Source: Caproicibacter sp047777415
GTDB taxonomy: Bacteria; Bacillota; Clostridia; Oscillospirales; Acutalibacteraceae
Assembly: GCA_047777415.1 (NCBI GenBank)
Contig: JBKEEO010000002.1
Location: 124,001 to 188,000 of the forward strand
Direction of reading: 5' to 3'
DNA length: 64,000 bases
Shown: positions 21,575 through 29,133 of the stretch, piece by piece
Numbering within the stretch: position 1 is the first letter of the stretch
Layout of the letters: every line of letters begins with the position of its first letter
Notes under the pieces: generated by a model
The model's database searches: none
The model's input: only the letters and a program-made list of their open reading frames with translations
Told to the model about the DNA's origin: nothing
Program-made: the position numbers and the translations under genes

Positions 21575-21955
21575 ATGAATGAGCGGAGCGCAGCGATCAA
21601 TATCGGCGGTGTGGAATATGAAATGCTCCTGACCACCAGGGCGACCAAGGCTATCGCCGGCCGCTACGGGGGCTTGGAAAACCTGGGCGAGAAGCTGATG
21701 AAGGCGGAGAACTTTGAGATGGCGCTGGATGAGATCGTGTGGCTGATCACCTTGCTGTGCAACCAGCCCATCCTCGTCCACAACCTGAAACACCCGGAGG
21801 ACAAAAAGCCGGAACTGACAGCCGAGGAGGTGGAGCTTCTCACCTCACCGATGGAACTGACGGACTATAAGGACGCCATCATGGAGGCGATGTACCGGGG
21901 GACGAAACGGAATATCGAAAGTGAGCCGGAGGGAAAAAACACGGCGGCCGGGTAA
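21575..21955 (+). CDS. Tail assembly chaperone, short form (gpG-like)
   Basis: A 126-residue protein made by normal decoding. It starts MNERSAAINIGGVEYEML with a TTRATKAIAGRYGGLENL helix, followed by FEMALDEIVWLITLLCNQPIL and an acidic end, matching gpG-type tail chaperones that coat the tape measure during tail assembly. The last codons contain an A-AAA-AAC slippery site, and the TAA lies inside a strong stem, so part of the ribosomes should continue into the longer form listed separately. Confidence 0.85.
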   Translation: MNERSAAINIGGVEYEMLLTTRATKAIAGRYGGLENLGEKLMKAENFEMALDEIVWLITLLCNQPILVHNLKHPEDKKPELTAEEVELLTSPMELTDYKDAIMEAMYRGTKRNIESEPEGKNTAAG

Positions 21956-22143
21956 GCGATGAAGAATTGTTTACCCGGCTTTTGTATTACGGGACGGCGC
22001 AGCTTCACCTTTCCCTGGATGAAACCATGCTCCTCCCATTCGGCCTGCTTATGGATTTGTGGGAGTGCCACCGGCAGTTTCTGGGGCTTGCGAAGCCAAA
22101 GCAGGAACTGACCATTGATGATGTGATCCCCTATGGAATTTAG
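21575..22143 (+). CDS. Tail assembly chaperone, long form made by -1 frameshift (gpGT-like)
   Basis: After slippage at 21934-21940 the -1 frame stays open to TAG at 22141-22143 and adds about 65 residues, including DEELFTRLLYYGTAQLHLSL and DLWECHRQFLGLAKPKQ. This second segment has no sensible start codon or ribosome site of its own, looks like real protein and is the expected T domain that recruits tail tube protein. The G/GT ratio sets tail assembly in lambda-like phages. Position between tail tube and tape measure is exactly as expected. Confidence 0.85.
21934..21979 (+). other. Programmed -1 ribosomal frameshift signal
   Basis: The canonical heptamer A-AAA-AAC occupies 21934-21940 in the correct frame. 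Six bases later a perfect 9-bp stem forms between GCCGGGTAA (21947-21955) and TTACCCGGC (21971-21979), with a 15-base loop. Slippery site, spacer and stimulatory stem-loop are all present. Confidence 0.88.
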
Positions 22144-22163
22144 CGCAAGAGGAGGTGTGACCC

Positions 22164-24824
22164 GTGGCGGACAATTTTGGCCTGAAAATCGGCATTGAGG
22201 GCGAAAAGGAATTTAAAAAGGCGCTGTCTGAGATCAACCAGTCCTTTAAGGTGCTGGGTTCCGAGATGAAGCTGGTCTCCTCGCAGTTTGACGCCAACGA
22301 TAAATCCATCCAGGCGCTTTCCGCAAGGAATACCGTTCTGAACAGGGAAATCGACGCCCAGCGCCAGAAGATCGAAACGCTGCGGGCCGCCCTCCAGAAC
22401 GCCTCCGAGTCCTTTGGGGAGAACGACCGCCGGACACAGAACTGGCAGATCCAGCTGAACAATGCCGAAGCCGCCCTAAACGGCATGGAGCGGGAGCTTT
22501 CCGCCAATGAACGGGCCATTGAGTCCCTCTCCCGGCAGGAAACGGAGGCGGCGGACGCCACAGAGCGGCTCTCCCAGGAGATTTCCCGGCAGGAGGAAGA
22601 ACTTTCCGGGATGAAGCGCGCCTATTCCAACGCCGTGCTGGAATACGGGAAAGGCTCCAGCGAGGCAAAGGAACTGGAGGGGCGCATCTCCCAGCTTTCC
22701 GGGGAGCTTCGGGAAAACCGGGAGCGGATGAAGGACGCCGGGGATGTGGCAGAGGATTTCGGCGATTCCCTGGAGGACGCCTCCAGCGGGGCGGATAAAT
22801 TAGGCTCCGGGCTTTCGGTCGCCACGGTGGCGATGGGAAACCTCATCTCCTCTGGCATCCAGGCGGCGTTAAGCGGCATCCAGGAACTTGGCAGCGCCAT
22901 CTGGAACCTGGACGAAGCCACCGAGGAATACCGGGTGGCTCAGGGCAAGCTCACCACCGCGTTTGAGGCGGCGGGATACAGCGGGGACACGGCGCAGAGA
23001 TCCTACACCGAGTTCTATAAAATCCTGGGCGATACGGACACCGCCACGGAAGCGTCCCAGCTTCTGGCACAGCTTGCGGAAAATGAGCAGGACGTCACAA
23101 GGTGGACGAATATCGCGGCCGGCGTCTACGGCACCTTTGGCGACGCCCTCCCCATCGAGGGCATGATCGAGTCGGCCAACGAGACCGCCAAGGTGGGCGA
23201 GGTCACCGGCTCCCTGGCGGATGCCTTAAACTGGGTGGGCATCAGCGAGGACGCCTTCAACGAAAAGCTGGCGGCCTGTTCCAGTGAAAGCGAACGGAAC
23301 CGCCTCATCATGGAGACCCTCTCCGGGGCCTATGACGAGGCGAGCGGCGCGTTCTACCGCAACAACGAGGCGCTGGTGGCGTCCAGGGAAGGCCAGGCCC
23401 AGCTGGACGAGACGCTGGCGGGGCTTGGGGAAACCATCTCCCATGTGAAGAACAGTCTCCGGGCGGAATTCCTCCCGGCGATCTTGGAAGTCATCTCCGC
23501 CTTTACCGATATGGTCAACGGCGTGGACGGGGCGGATGAAGCCTTTGCCGGGGCCATTACGGGGCTGGTAAACACGGCGGTTTCCATGCTGCCGCAGTTT
23601 GTAAACACCGGGATGCAGATGCTGACTTCTCTGCTTTCCGGCATCATCCAGAGCCTTCCGGCTGTGATGGAGGGCGCGGCGCAGATCATTGTCACGCTGG
23701 CCCAGGGTATCGCGGCGGCGGTCCCCACCCTGATTCCCCAGATCGTCCTGGTGGTTACCCAGATCATGCAGACCTTAATCGAAAACCTGCCGATGATCCT
23801 GGACGCGGCGCTGAAGCTGATTATGGGGCTGGCCCAGGGGCTTCTGGACGCCATCCCGGTCCTGATCGCGGCCCTGCCCGCCATCATTACGGCGATTGTG
23901 GAGTTTATCGTGGGGGCGATCCCCCAAATCATCAACGCCGGGATACAGCTTTTGACCTCGCTGGTTTCCGCGCTGCCGGAGATCATCACGGCCATTGTGG
24001 CGGCAATCCCGCAGATCATTGACGGGCTGGTGACGGCGATCCTCGGCAGCATCCCCCAGATCATTGACGCCGGCGTGAACCTGCTGATTTCCCTGATCCA
24101 GAACCTGCCGACTATCATTACCACCATTGTGGGGGCCATCCCGCAGATTATTTCCTCGCTGGTAAACGCCATCCTAAACAGCATCCCGCAGATCATCCAG
24201 GCGGGCGTGCAGCTGTTCGTGTCGCTGATCCAGAACCTGCCCACCATCATCGTGGAGATCGTAAAGGCGGTGCCGCAGATCATTGCGGGTATCGTGAACG
24301 CCTTTACTTCCTCGATGGGGCAGATCGTCAACATCGGCAAGAACATCGTGCAGGGCCTGTGGCAGGGCATCCAGAGCCTTGCCGGATGGATCTGGGACAA
24401 GGTTTCCGGCTGGATTTCCGGCATCTGGGACGGGATCTGCAGCTTCTTTGGCATCAACTCGCCCTCGAAGGAAATGGCCTGGGTGGGCGAAATGCTGGGC
24501 AGGGGCCTTGCCGGAGGCATCGAGGACAGCGCCGGCGAAGCGGTCAGCGCCGCAGAGGACTTAAACAACGGCATCCTGGGCGTGATGAACGGGCTGGCGG
24601 CGGATATGCAGTCCACTGTCCCCTCGAACTTTGCCTTTGACGCGGGCGGGACGCTCCGCTCCGCAGCCGGCGGCGTTGGCAGCGGGGGCGCTTCCTTCGG
24701 GACCCTCATTACCATCCAGCAGATGATCGTCCGCAGCGAGGACGATATCCGCAGGGTTTCCCAGGAACTTTACAACCTGATCCAGACCGGCTCCCGCGCC
24801 CAGGGACGGTTCAGCACTGCATAG
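22164..24824 (+). CDS. Tape measure protein
   Basis: An 886-residue tail-length ruler. Residues about 20-210 are a long coiled coil (INQSFKVLGSEMKLVSSQF, then many Gln/Glu/Leu heptads). Residues about 260-440 form a globular part, and about 470-720 are strongly hydrophobic with a degenerate repeat of roughly 37 residues alternating IPQII and NLPTII cores. A Trp-rich segment (GKNIVQGLWQGIQSLAGWIW) and the standard INSPSKEMAWVGEMLGRGLA motif follow. Start GTG 22164 has GAGGAGGTG upstream. By the ruler rule a tail of about 130 nm is expected, which is an estimate. Confidence 0.93.
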   Translation: MADNFGLKIGIEGEKEFKKALSEINQSFKVLGSEMKLVSSQFDANDKSIQALSARNTVLNREIDAQRQKIETLRAALQNASESFGENDRRTQNWQIQLNNAEAALNGMERELSANERAIESLSRQETEAADATERLSQEISRQEEELSGMKRAYSNAVLEYGKGSSEAKELEGRISQLSGELRENRERMKDAGDVAEDFGDSLEDASSGADKLGSGLSVATVAMGNLISSGIQAALSGIQELGSAIWNLDEATEEYRVAQGKLTTAFEAAGYSGDTAQRSYTEFYKILGDTDTATEASQLLAQLAENEQDVTRWTNIAAGVYGTFGDALPIEGMIESANETAKVGEVTGSLADALNWVGISEDAFNEKLAACSSESERNRLIMETLSGAYDEASGAFYRNNEALVASREGQAQLDETLAGLGETISHVKNSLRAEFLPAILEVISAFTDMVNGVDGADEAFAGAITGLVNTAVSMLPQFVNTGMQMLTSLLSGIIQSLPAVMEGAAQIIVTLAQGIAAAVPTLIPQIVLVVTQIMQTLIENLPMILDAALKLIMGLAQGLLDAIPVLIAALPAIITAIVEFIVGAIPQIINAGIQLLTSLVSALPEIITAIVAAIPQIIDGLVTAILGSIPQIIDAGVNLLISLIQNLPTIITTIVGAIPQIISSLVNAILNSIPQIIQAGVQLFVSLIQNLPTIIVEIVKAVPQIIAGIVNAFTSSMGQIVNIGKNIVQGLWQGIQSLAGWIWDKVSGWISGIWDGICSFFGINSPSKEMAWVGEMLGRGLAGGIEDSAGEAVSAAEDLNNGILGVMNGLAADMQSTVPSNFAFDAGGTLRSAAGGVGSGGASFGTLITIQQMIVRSEDDIRRVSQELYNLIQTGSRAQGRFSTA

Positions 24825-24828
24825 GGCT

Positions 24829-24930
24829 CCCACAAAGCCATATGGCTTTGTGGGAAGAGGACGAGCATCGGAATGAATGAGCTTTTCACGCTTGCGTGGA
24901 AACGAATGATATGGAGTTTGTGAGGACGAA
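24829..24930 (+). ncRNA. Two-hairpin intergenic element, copy 3
   Basis: Hairpin I is a perfect 11-bp stem, CCCACAAAGCC (24829-24839) with GGCTTTGTGGG (24844-24854). Hairpin II pairs TTTTCACG (24883-24890) with CGTGGAAA (24895-24902) around CTTG. Compared with copy 1, several stem positions differ on both sides and still pair. The frame MNELFTLAWKRMIWSL is kept. It lies between tape measure and distal tail genes. Confidence 0.7.
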
Positions 24931-24944
24931 AAGGAGGTGGCTTT

Positions 24945-25721
24945 GTGGGCTTTTCATACAACGACATTACATCCCAGAGCATGGGCTTAAAAGCAAGGCT
25001 GACCTCCTGGCAGGTCAGCGGGAATTTGCGGAACTTCACTACAACGGTCCCCGGCAAATATGGCGTGACGGACTTCGGGGCGGATTTTGATTACCGGGAG
25101 ATCGTGGTCTCCTGCAGCATCTTCCCCAGGCACAGCTTTTCCGCCCTGGTTTCCACGCTGGACGGGATTGCGGCGTGGCTTGACCCGGTGGGCGGCTTAA
25201 AGCAGCTCGTCCTGGACGATGTGCCGGACCGGTACTTCATGGCAAGGCTGAACGCGGCGGTAGAGTGCGAGCGGCTCCTGCGCTCCTCCGGCAGCTTTGA
25301 CCTGACCTTCTTCTGCCCAGACCCCTTCGGCTATGCCATTGAGGATGAAACTTTCTCCATTGCGGAGGAAGGGAACAGCACGGTCACCCGGCTCACCGGG
25401 AACATGGAGTCCAACCCTGTCTACCGTATCGAGGGCGAGATTGCCTCCGGGGCAGGCAATTCCATCAGCATCACCACCAACGGGCAGGAACTGAAAATCG
25501 TGAACGCCACCCTGGCGGAGGGCGAAACGCTGGTGGTGGATACCGACCGGATGACCGCCTATGTGGAGGACGCGGACGGGATTACCCTGCGCAACGCCCT
25601 GCCGTATCTGGAGGAACTGAATTTCCCCACCCTGGCGGTGGGGAGCAATACCATCTCTGTGGCTGCGGAGAACGCTGTGTTTACAGGGCTGGAAATCCAG
25701 GCAAGGAGCCGATGGAGGTGA
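24945..25721 (+). CDS. Distal tail protein (Dit-like)
   Basis: A 258-residue baseplate-hub protein that follows the tape measure gene in siphoviruses of Firmicutes. The N-terminal half matches the tail-tube-like ring domain (GFSYNDITSQSMGLKARL, GKYGVTDFGADFDYREI, FFCPDPFGYAIED). The C-terminal half is the galectin-like strand-rich region (NPVYRIEGEI, GNSISITTNGQELKIVN). Start GTG 24945 follows GGAGGTGG, just after intergenic element copy 3. It connects tail tube to the tail-tip protein encoded next. Confidence 0.9.
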   Translation: MGFSYNDITSQSMGLKARLTSWQVSGNLRNFTTTVPGKYGVTDFGADFDYREIVVSCSIFPRHSFSALVSTLDGIAAWLDPVGGLKQLVLDDVPDRYFMARLNAAVECERLLRSSGSFDLTFFCPDPFGYAIEDETFSIAEEGNSTVTRLTGNMESNPVYRIEGEIASGAGNSISITTNGQELKIVNATLAEGETLVVDTDRMTAYVEDADGITLRNALPYLEELNFPTLAVGSNTISVAAENAVFTGLEIQARSRWR

Positions 25722-25823
25722 CTGGCGAGCCGCCAGAGCCAATTCGCGCTCGTAAAATGTGGGGCGAATGAGATATGCGCCCGCGTCTAAAGTCTGTGGA
25801 AGAATGAAAAGAGGTGGATTGCG
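25722..25823 (+). other. Spacer with small hairpin between tail genes
   Basis: CTGGCG-AGC-CGCCAG (25723-25737) is a perfect 6-bp hairpin directly after the Dit stop. A G/C-rich stretch with weak resemblance to the end of the two-hairpin elements (GAATGAGATATG) follows. It may be a decayed relative, but the match is too poor to count. GAGGTGG near 25811 serves the next gene. Confidence 0.4.
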
Positions 25824-28349
25824 ATGGCACTGAAAACAATCTTAAACAAGCAGACGGACTTCACCGGCGAGTTCCCGGCGGAATGGGCCAGGTCCGGCCT
25901 GTGGCGGTTCAATGAATCGGACCCGGATGAGGACGACTGCCTTTTGGATTCCTCCGGCATGGGACGGGCGGCAGCTATCAACAACTGGAGCGGCACCAGC
26001 GCATCCCTTTCCGCAAACCGGCTGGGGAATTATTTCCGCATGAACATCGTGAACCCGTCCTCTGAGCAGAACTATCTGAAGGTGGCCAATGACGGGAGCA
26101 TCTTCGCGGCGCTTGGGGAGCGGATCATCTGCGGCGGCTGGATGAACCCCACCACCTATTCCGTGGGGAACACCTACTGCCCGATTTTTAACACCCGGTA
26201 CGGGCCGGGGCAGCCGATCTTCTACCTGTCCCTCATCCGGGACAAGCCGAGGATCATGCTCTACAACGACGCCGGTTCCCTGATTTTAGATGAGTCGGTG
26301 GAGCCGCCCTTCTCCCTGGTCAACGGCGGCTGGTACTTTATCGCCTGCCTGATCGAGCCGGTGGGCAAGACGGCGCAGTATGTGGTGGGCGACCGCAGCA
26401 GCGGCACGGTGTGGGCATCAGAGATCCTTTCCTTTACCGGGGAACTGAACCGCTCCTGCACGGCGGATCTCATTCTGGGGATGCACGATGATTCCTACTG
26501 GTACGCGGGCGGCCTGGACGACTGGTTTTTAGACTGCGATACGGACCTCACAGCCGATGACCTGATGGACTATTTCCGCTCCTCACTGATGGCCAACGGC
26601 GGCGACACCTCCGGGGATGTGGACGGCATCACCGAGCCGGGAGTGGTTACCTTACGCGCATCGGACGGCGTTTACCCGGAAGAAGGCGTGCTGACCACAA
26701 CGGCTGCGGACTGTAACCTCTCCGGCGCCGGGCGTGTGTCCGTGACCAGCGAGTATATCTCCGGCACCACGGCGGTTTCCCTTGTGGAGACCTCTACCAG
26801 CGATGACCTGGAGGATTGGAGCGATTGGGCGGCAGTCCCCGCTGACGGGCGGCTGGCTTCCCCCAACCGGGCGTATATCCGGTTCCGGGTGACGCTTACC
26901 ACCAGCGATACCTCCCGGACGCCAAGGCTCATCGACATCCGGCTCTATGATATCCCGAAAGCGCCCTATGAGAAGATCGGCTATGCCCGGCCGGTGGTGC
27001 TGGACAGAAACGGCGCCTGGGAGGCAGTGCTGGATAACGCCTATGACATCATTGTCACGGGCGAGATCAACGGCGAGGATACCCTCTCCTTTAAGATCCC
27101 CTACCGGGACGGAAAACGGCGGTTCATTGACAGCGAGAAGAAGATCCAGATCGTGGATGATGTGTATAAGGTGCGGACGGTCACCGACACCAGGGACACG
27201 GACGGCAGCGCCGTCACGGAGGTGTACGCGGAGGTGGAGTTCTATGACCTGACCTTTTCTGTCCGCAAGGAGGAGCGCACCTTTGAAGCCGAGTACCCGG
27301 AAACGGCGATGGCATACGCTTTGGAGGGAACCGAATGGAGCGTCGGCACGGTGACGGTGCGGACACAGCGCACCTGGACCAGCACGGAGAAAAACGCTTT
27401 GTCCATCCTCCGGAACATTGCGGATCTCCACGGCGGCGATCTGGTCTTTGACTGCCCGAACCGGCTGGTGCATCTGCTGACGGTCAACGGACGGGACAGC
27501 GGCGCGCTCTTTGCCTACAAAAAGAACATGAAATCCATCCAGCGGGTGGTGGATACCAGGGAGCTTGTGACAAGGCTCTATGCCGTGGGCGCGGAAGGGA
27601 TGACCTTCGCGGACATCAACGGCGGTAGGCCCTATGTGGAGGATTTCACCTATACGGACGAGGTGCGGATCTCCACCCTGGACTGCTCCTCCTTCACGAA
27701 CCCCTACCAAATGAAGGAGTACACCGAGATGCGGCTGGCGGACTACGCCAAGCCCACCATTTCCTATGTGTTAAACGCCATGGACCTGTCCGTGCTGACG
27801 GGCTACGAGCATGAAGCCTGGGCGCTGGGGGACTATGTTCGTGTGGAGGATAAGGAACTGGGGCTTTCGGTCACCACCCGCATTGTCCGCCGGGAATACA
27901 ACCTGCAGGAGCCGTGGAACACGGTGCTGGAACTTTCCACCACGCTGAAGAACCTGGGCAGTTCCGCCAGCGAATGGGACAACGCGGCGGACTCGCTGGA
28001 AGGCACCAGCATGGTATCCAACAATGATATCCGGGAAATGGTCCCCTTCAACCTGCTGCGGAACTCCCGTGCCGATGACGGGCTTGCCTATTGGGTCAGC
28101 TCCGGCTTTGAGGCGGACAGTGAAAACGGCGCGTCCGGCACGGCGTCCTTCAAGGCGGAGGGCGTGGCCGGCATGACCAAGAGCCTGTCCCAGACGGTCT
28201 ATCCCGCCAACCGTTCCAGCTACACCCTGTCGGCGCAGATCGGCTCGGAAGATCTGGAGAAGTTAAGCGATACTTCCCAGGTGGGCATTGAAGTTATCAT
28301 CGAGTATGAGGACGGCAGCACGGAGAGCCGGTTCATCGATTTGTATTAG
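25824..28349 (+). CDS. Tail tip / prophage endopeptidase-like tail protein
   Basis: An 841-residue tail-associated protein. Residues about 1-260 resemble a LamG/concanavalin-like module (FNESDPDEDDCLLDSSG, GGWYFIACLIEP, GGLDDWFLD). Residues about 370-720 match the hub/Tal-type prophage tail protein, with NGEDTLSFKIPY, a strand-rich core, SILRNIADLHGGDL and YVRVEDKELGLSVTTRIV. About 725-841 is another beta-domain (LLRNSRADDGLAYWV) like those in receptor-binding fibres. It probably forms the tail tip and contacts the cell surface. The LamG-like domain in front of the hub region is an unusual order. Confidence 0.85.
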   Translation: MALKTILNKQTDFTGEFPAEWARSGLWRFNESDPDEDDCLLDSSGMGRAAAINNWSGTSASLSANRLGNYFRMNIVNPSSEQNYLKVANDGSIFAALGERIICGGWMNPTTYSVGNTYCPIFNTRYGPGQPIFYLSLIRDKPRIMLYNDAGSLILDESVEPPFSLVNGGWYFIACLIEPVGKTAQYVVGDRSSGTVWASEILSFTGELNRSCTADLILGMHDDSYWYAGGLDDWFLDCDTDLTADDLMDYFRSSLMANGGDTSGDVDGITEPGVVTLRASDGVYPEEGVLTTTAADCNLSGAGRVSVTSEYISGTTAVSLVETSTSDDLEDWSDWAAVPADGRLASPNRAYIRFRVTLTTSDTSRTPRLIDIRLYDIPKAPYEKIGYARPVVLDRNGAWEAVLDNAYDIIVTGEINGEDTLSFKIPYRDGKRRFIDSEKKIQIVDDVYKVRTVTDTRDTDGSAVTEVYAEVEFYDLTFSVRKEERTFEAEYPETAMAYALEGTEWSVGTVTVRTQRTWTSTEKNALSILRNIADLHGGDLVFDCPNRLVHLLTVNGRDSGALFAYKKNMKSIQRVVDTRELVTRLYAVGAEGMTFADINGGRPYVEDFTYTDEVRISTLDCSSFTNPYQMKEYTEMRLADYAKPTISYVLNAMDLSVLTGYEHEAWALGDYVRVEDKELGLSVTTRIVRREYNLQEPWNTVLELSTTLKNLGSSASEWDNAADSLEGTSMVSNNDIREMVPFNLLRNSRADDGLAYWVSSGFEADSENGASGTASFKAEGVAGMTKSLSQTVYPANRSSYTLSAQIGSEDLEKLSDTSQVGIEVIIEYEDGSTESRFIDLY

Positions 28350-28358
28350 GAGGCGCCT

Positions 28359-28556
28359 ATGGCTTATTTATCTTCCACCTCGGCCCGGATCACGCCGGAG
28401 AACTATTCCGCCAGGGTAAAGTCCATCACGGTGCGGGTGTGCATGACAAACTGCACCGGGACCCTTTATATCACGGACATCCTCCTGCAGGCGGGGTCCG
28501 TGGCAACAGGATGGGTAGGCCATCCCTGCGAGATGAAGTGGACGCTGGATGGCTAA
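28359..28556 (+). CDS. Small tail-tip-associated beta protein
   Basis: A 65-residue protein of unknown function. Its core VKSITVRVCMTNCTGTLYITD followed by LLQAGSVATGWVGH is clearly similar to the start of the next protein (VVSVTVKPTITDCSGTIYFTD, LMLQEGPALTGYTPH), so the two arose by duplication. It starts at ATG 28359 after AGGAGG and overlaps the next gene by 8 bp. It may be the broken-off end of a larger receptor-binding domain or a small structural subunit; being real is supported by the start signal and the similarity. Confidence 0.6.
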   Translation: MAYLSSTSARITPENYSARVKSITVRVCMTNCTGTLYITDILLQAGSVATGWVGHPCEMKWTLDG

Positions 28557-29133
28557 GGTTGCTTTTATCCGGCTGGCGGAGGTCATCAACCGGAAACAGG
28601 AACTGCGTGTCGTGAGCGTTACTGTGAAGCCTACCATCACGGACTGCTCCGGCACGATTTACTTTACCGACCTGATGCTCCAGGAAGGCCCGGCGCTGAC
28701 GGGATACACGCCCCACACCGAGCCGTTCCTTAAAAAACTGCGTGTGGATGGAGTAATAAAATCCCCCGTCTGGTTCAACGGCGTGGTGCGGGGCGAGGAA
28801 ACGGTTATCCTTTTTAACCTGGGGGAAACCTCCGCGGGGCTGGATGTGCATATCTATCCGAAGTCAGATTTGGATGGGAGTTCTATTAAGCTGGCCCAGG
28901 GTGTGGGCGGCCAGAAGGTGTCTTTTCCCAATGCTATGAACGCCGAGGACGATGTGGCGCTTCTGGCATCCACACGGGAATGCACCAGGAACGGCAGCCC
29001 GGAGAAAAAGGAGGGCTTTTACCAATACAGCGCCGCCTGGGATTCCAAGCACAAGGTGACGCTCCCGGAAGGGAAAACGGCTCGGGTATTGTTTGAGATG
29101 CAGGAAATGCAGGACGGAGGTGATCCGGTCTGA
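28549..29133 (+). CDS. Tail-tip-associated protein
   Basis: A 194-residue, strand-rich protein with no enzyme motif. The first about 60 residues are the duplicated module shared with the preceding 65-residue protein. The remainder (SPVWFNGVVRGEETVILFNL, GLDVHIYPKSDL, KVTLPEGKTARVLFEMQE) looks like a beta-sandwich. Its TGA overlaps the ATG of the large GH18 protein, so the three genes are coupled. Role in tail tip or host binding is inferred from position. Confidence 0.65.
   Translation: MAKVAFIRLAEVINRKQELRVVSVTVKPTITDCSGTIYFTDLMLQEGPALTGYTPHTEPFLKKLRVDGVIKSPVWFNGVVRGEETVILFNLGETSAGLDVHIYPKSDLDGSSIKLAQGVGGQKVSFPNAMNAEDDVALLASTRECTRNGSPEKKEGFYQYSAAWDSKHKVTLPEGKTARVLFEMQEMQDGGDPV

Noticed and set aside
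23560..24320. Regular repeats that might suggest a CRISPR array
   Set aside because: They are in-frame protein repeats of a tape measure gene with no constant direct repeat or unique spacers.
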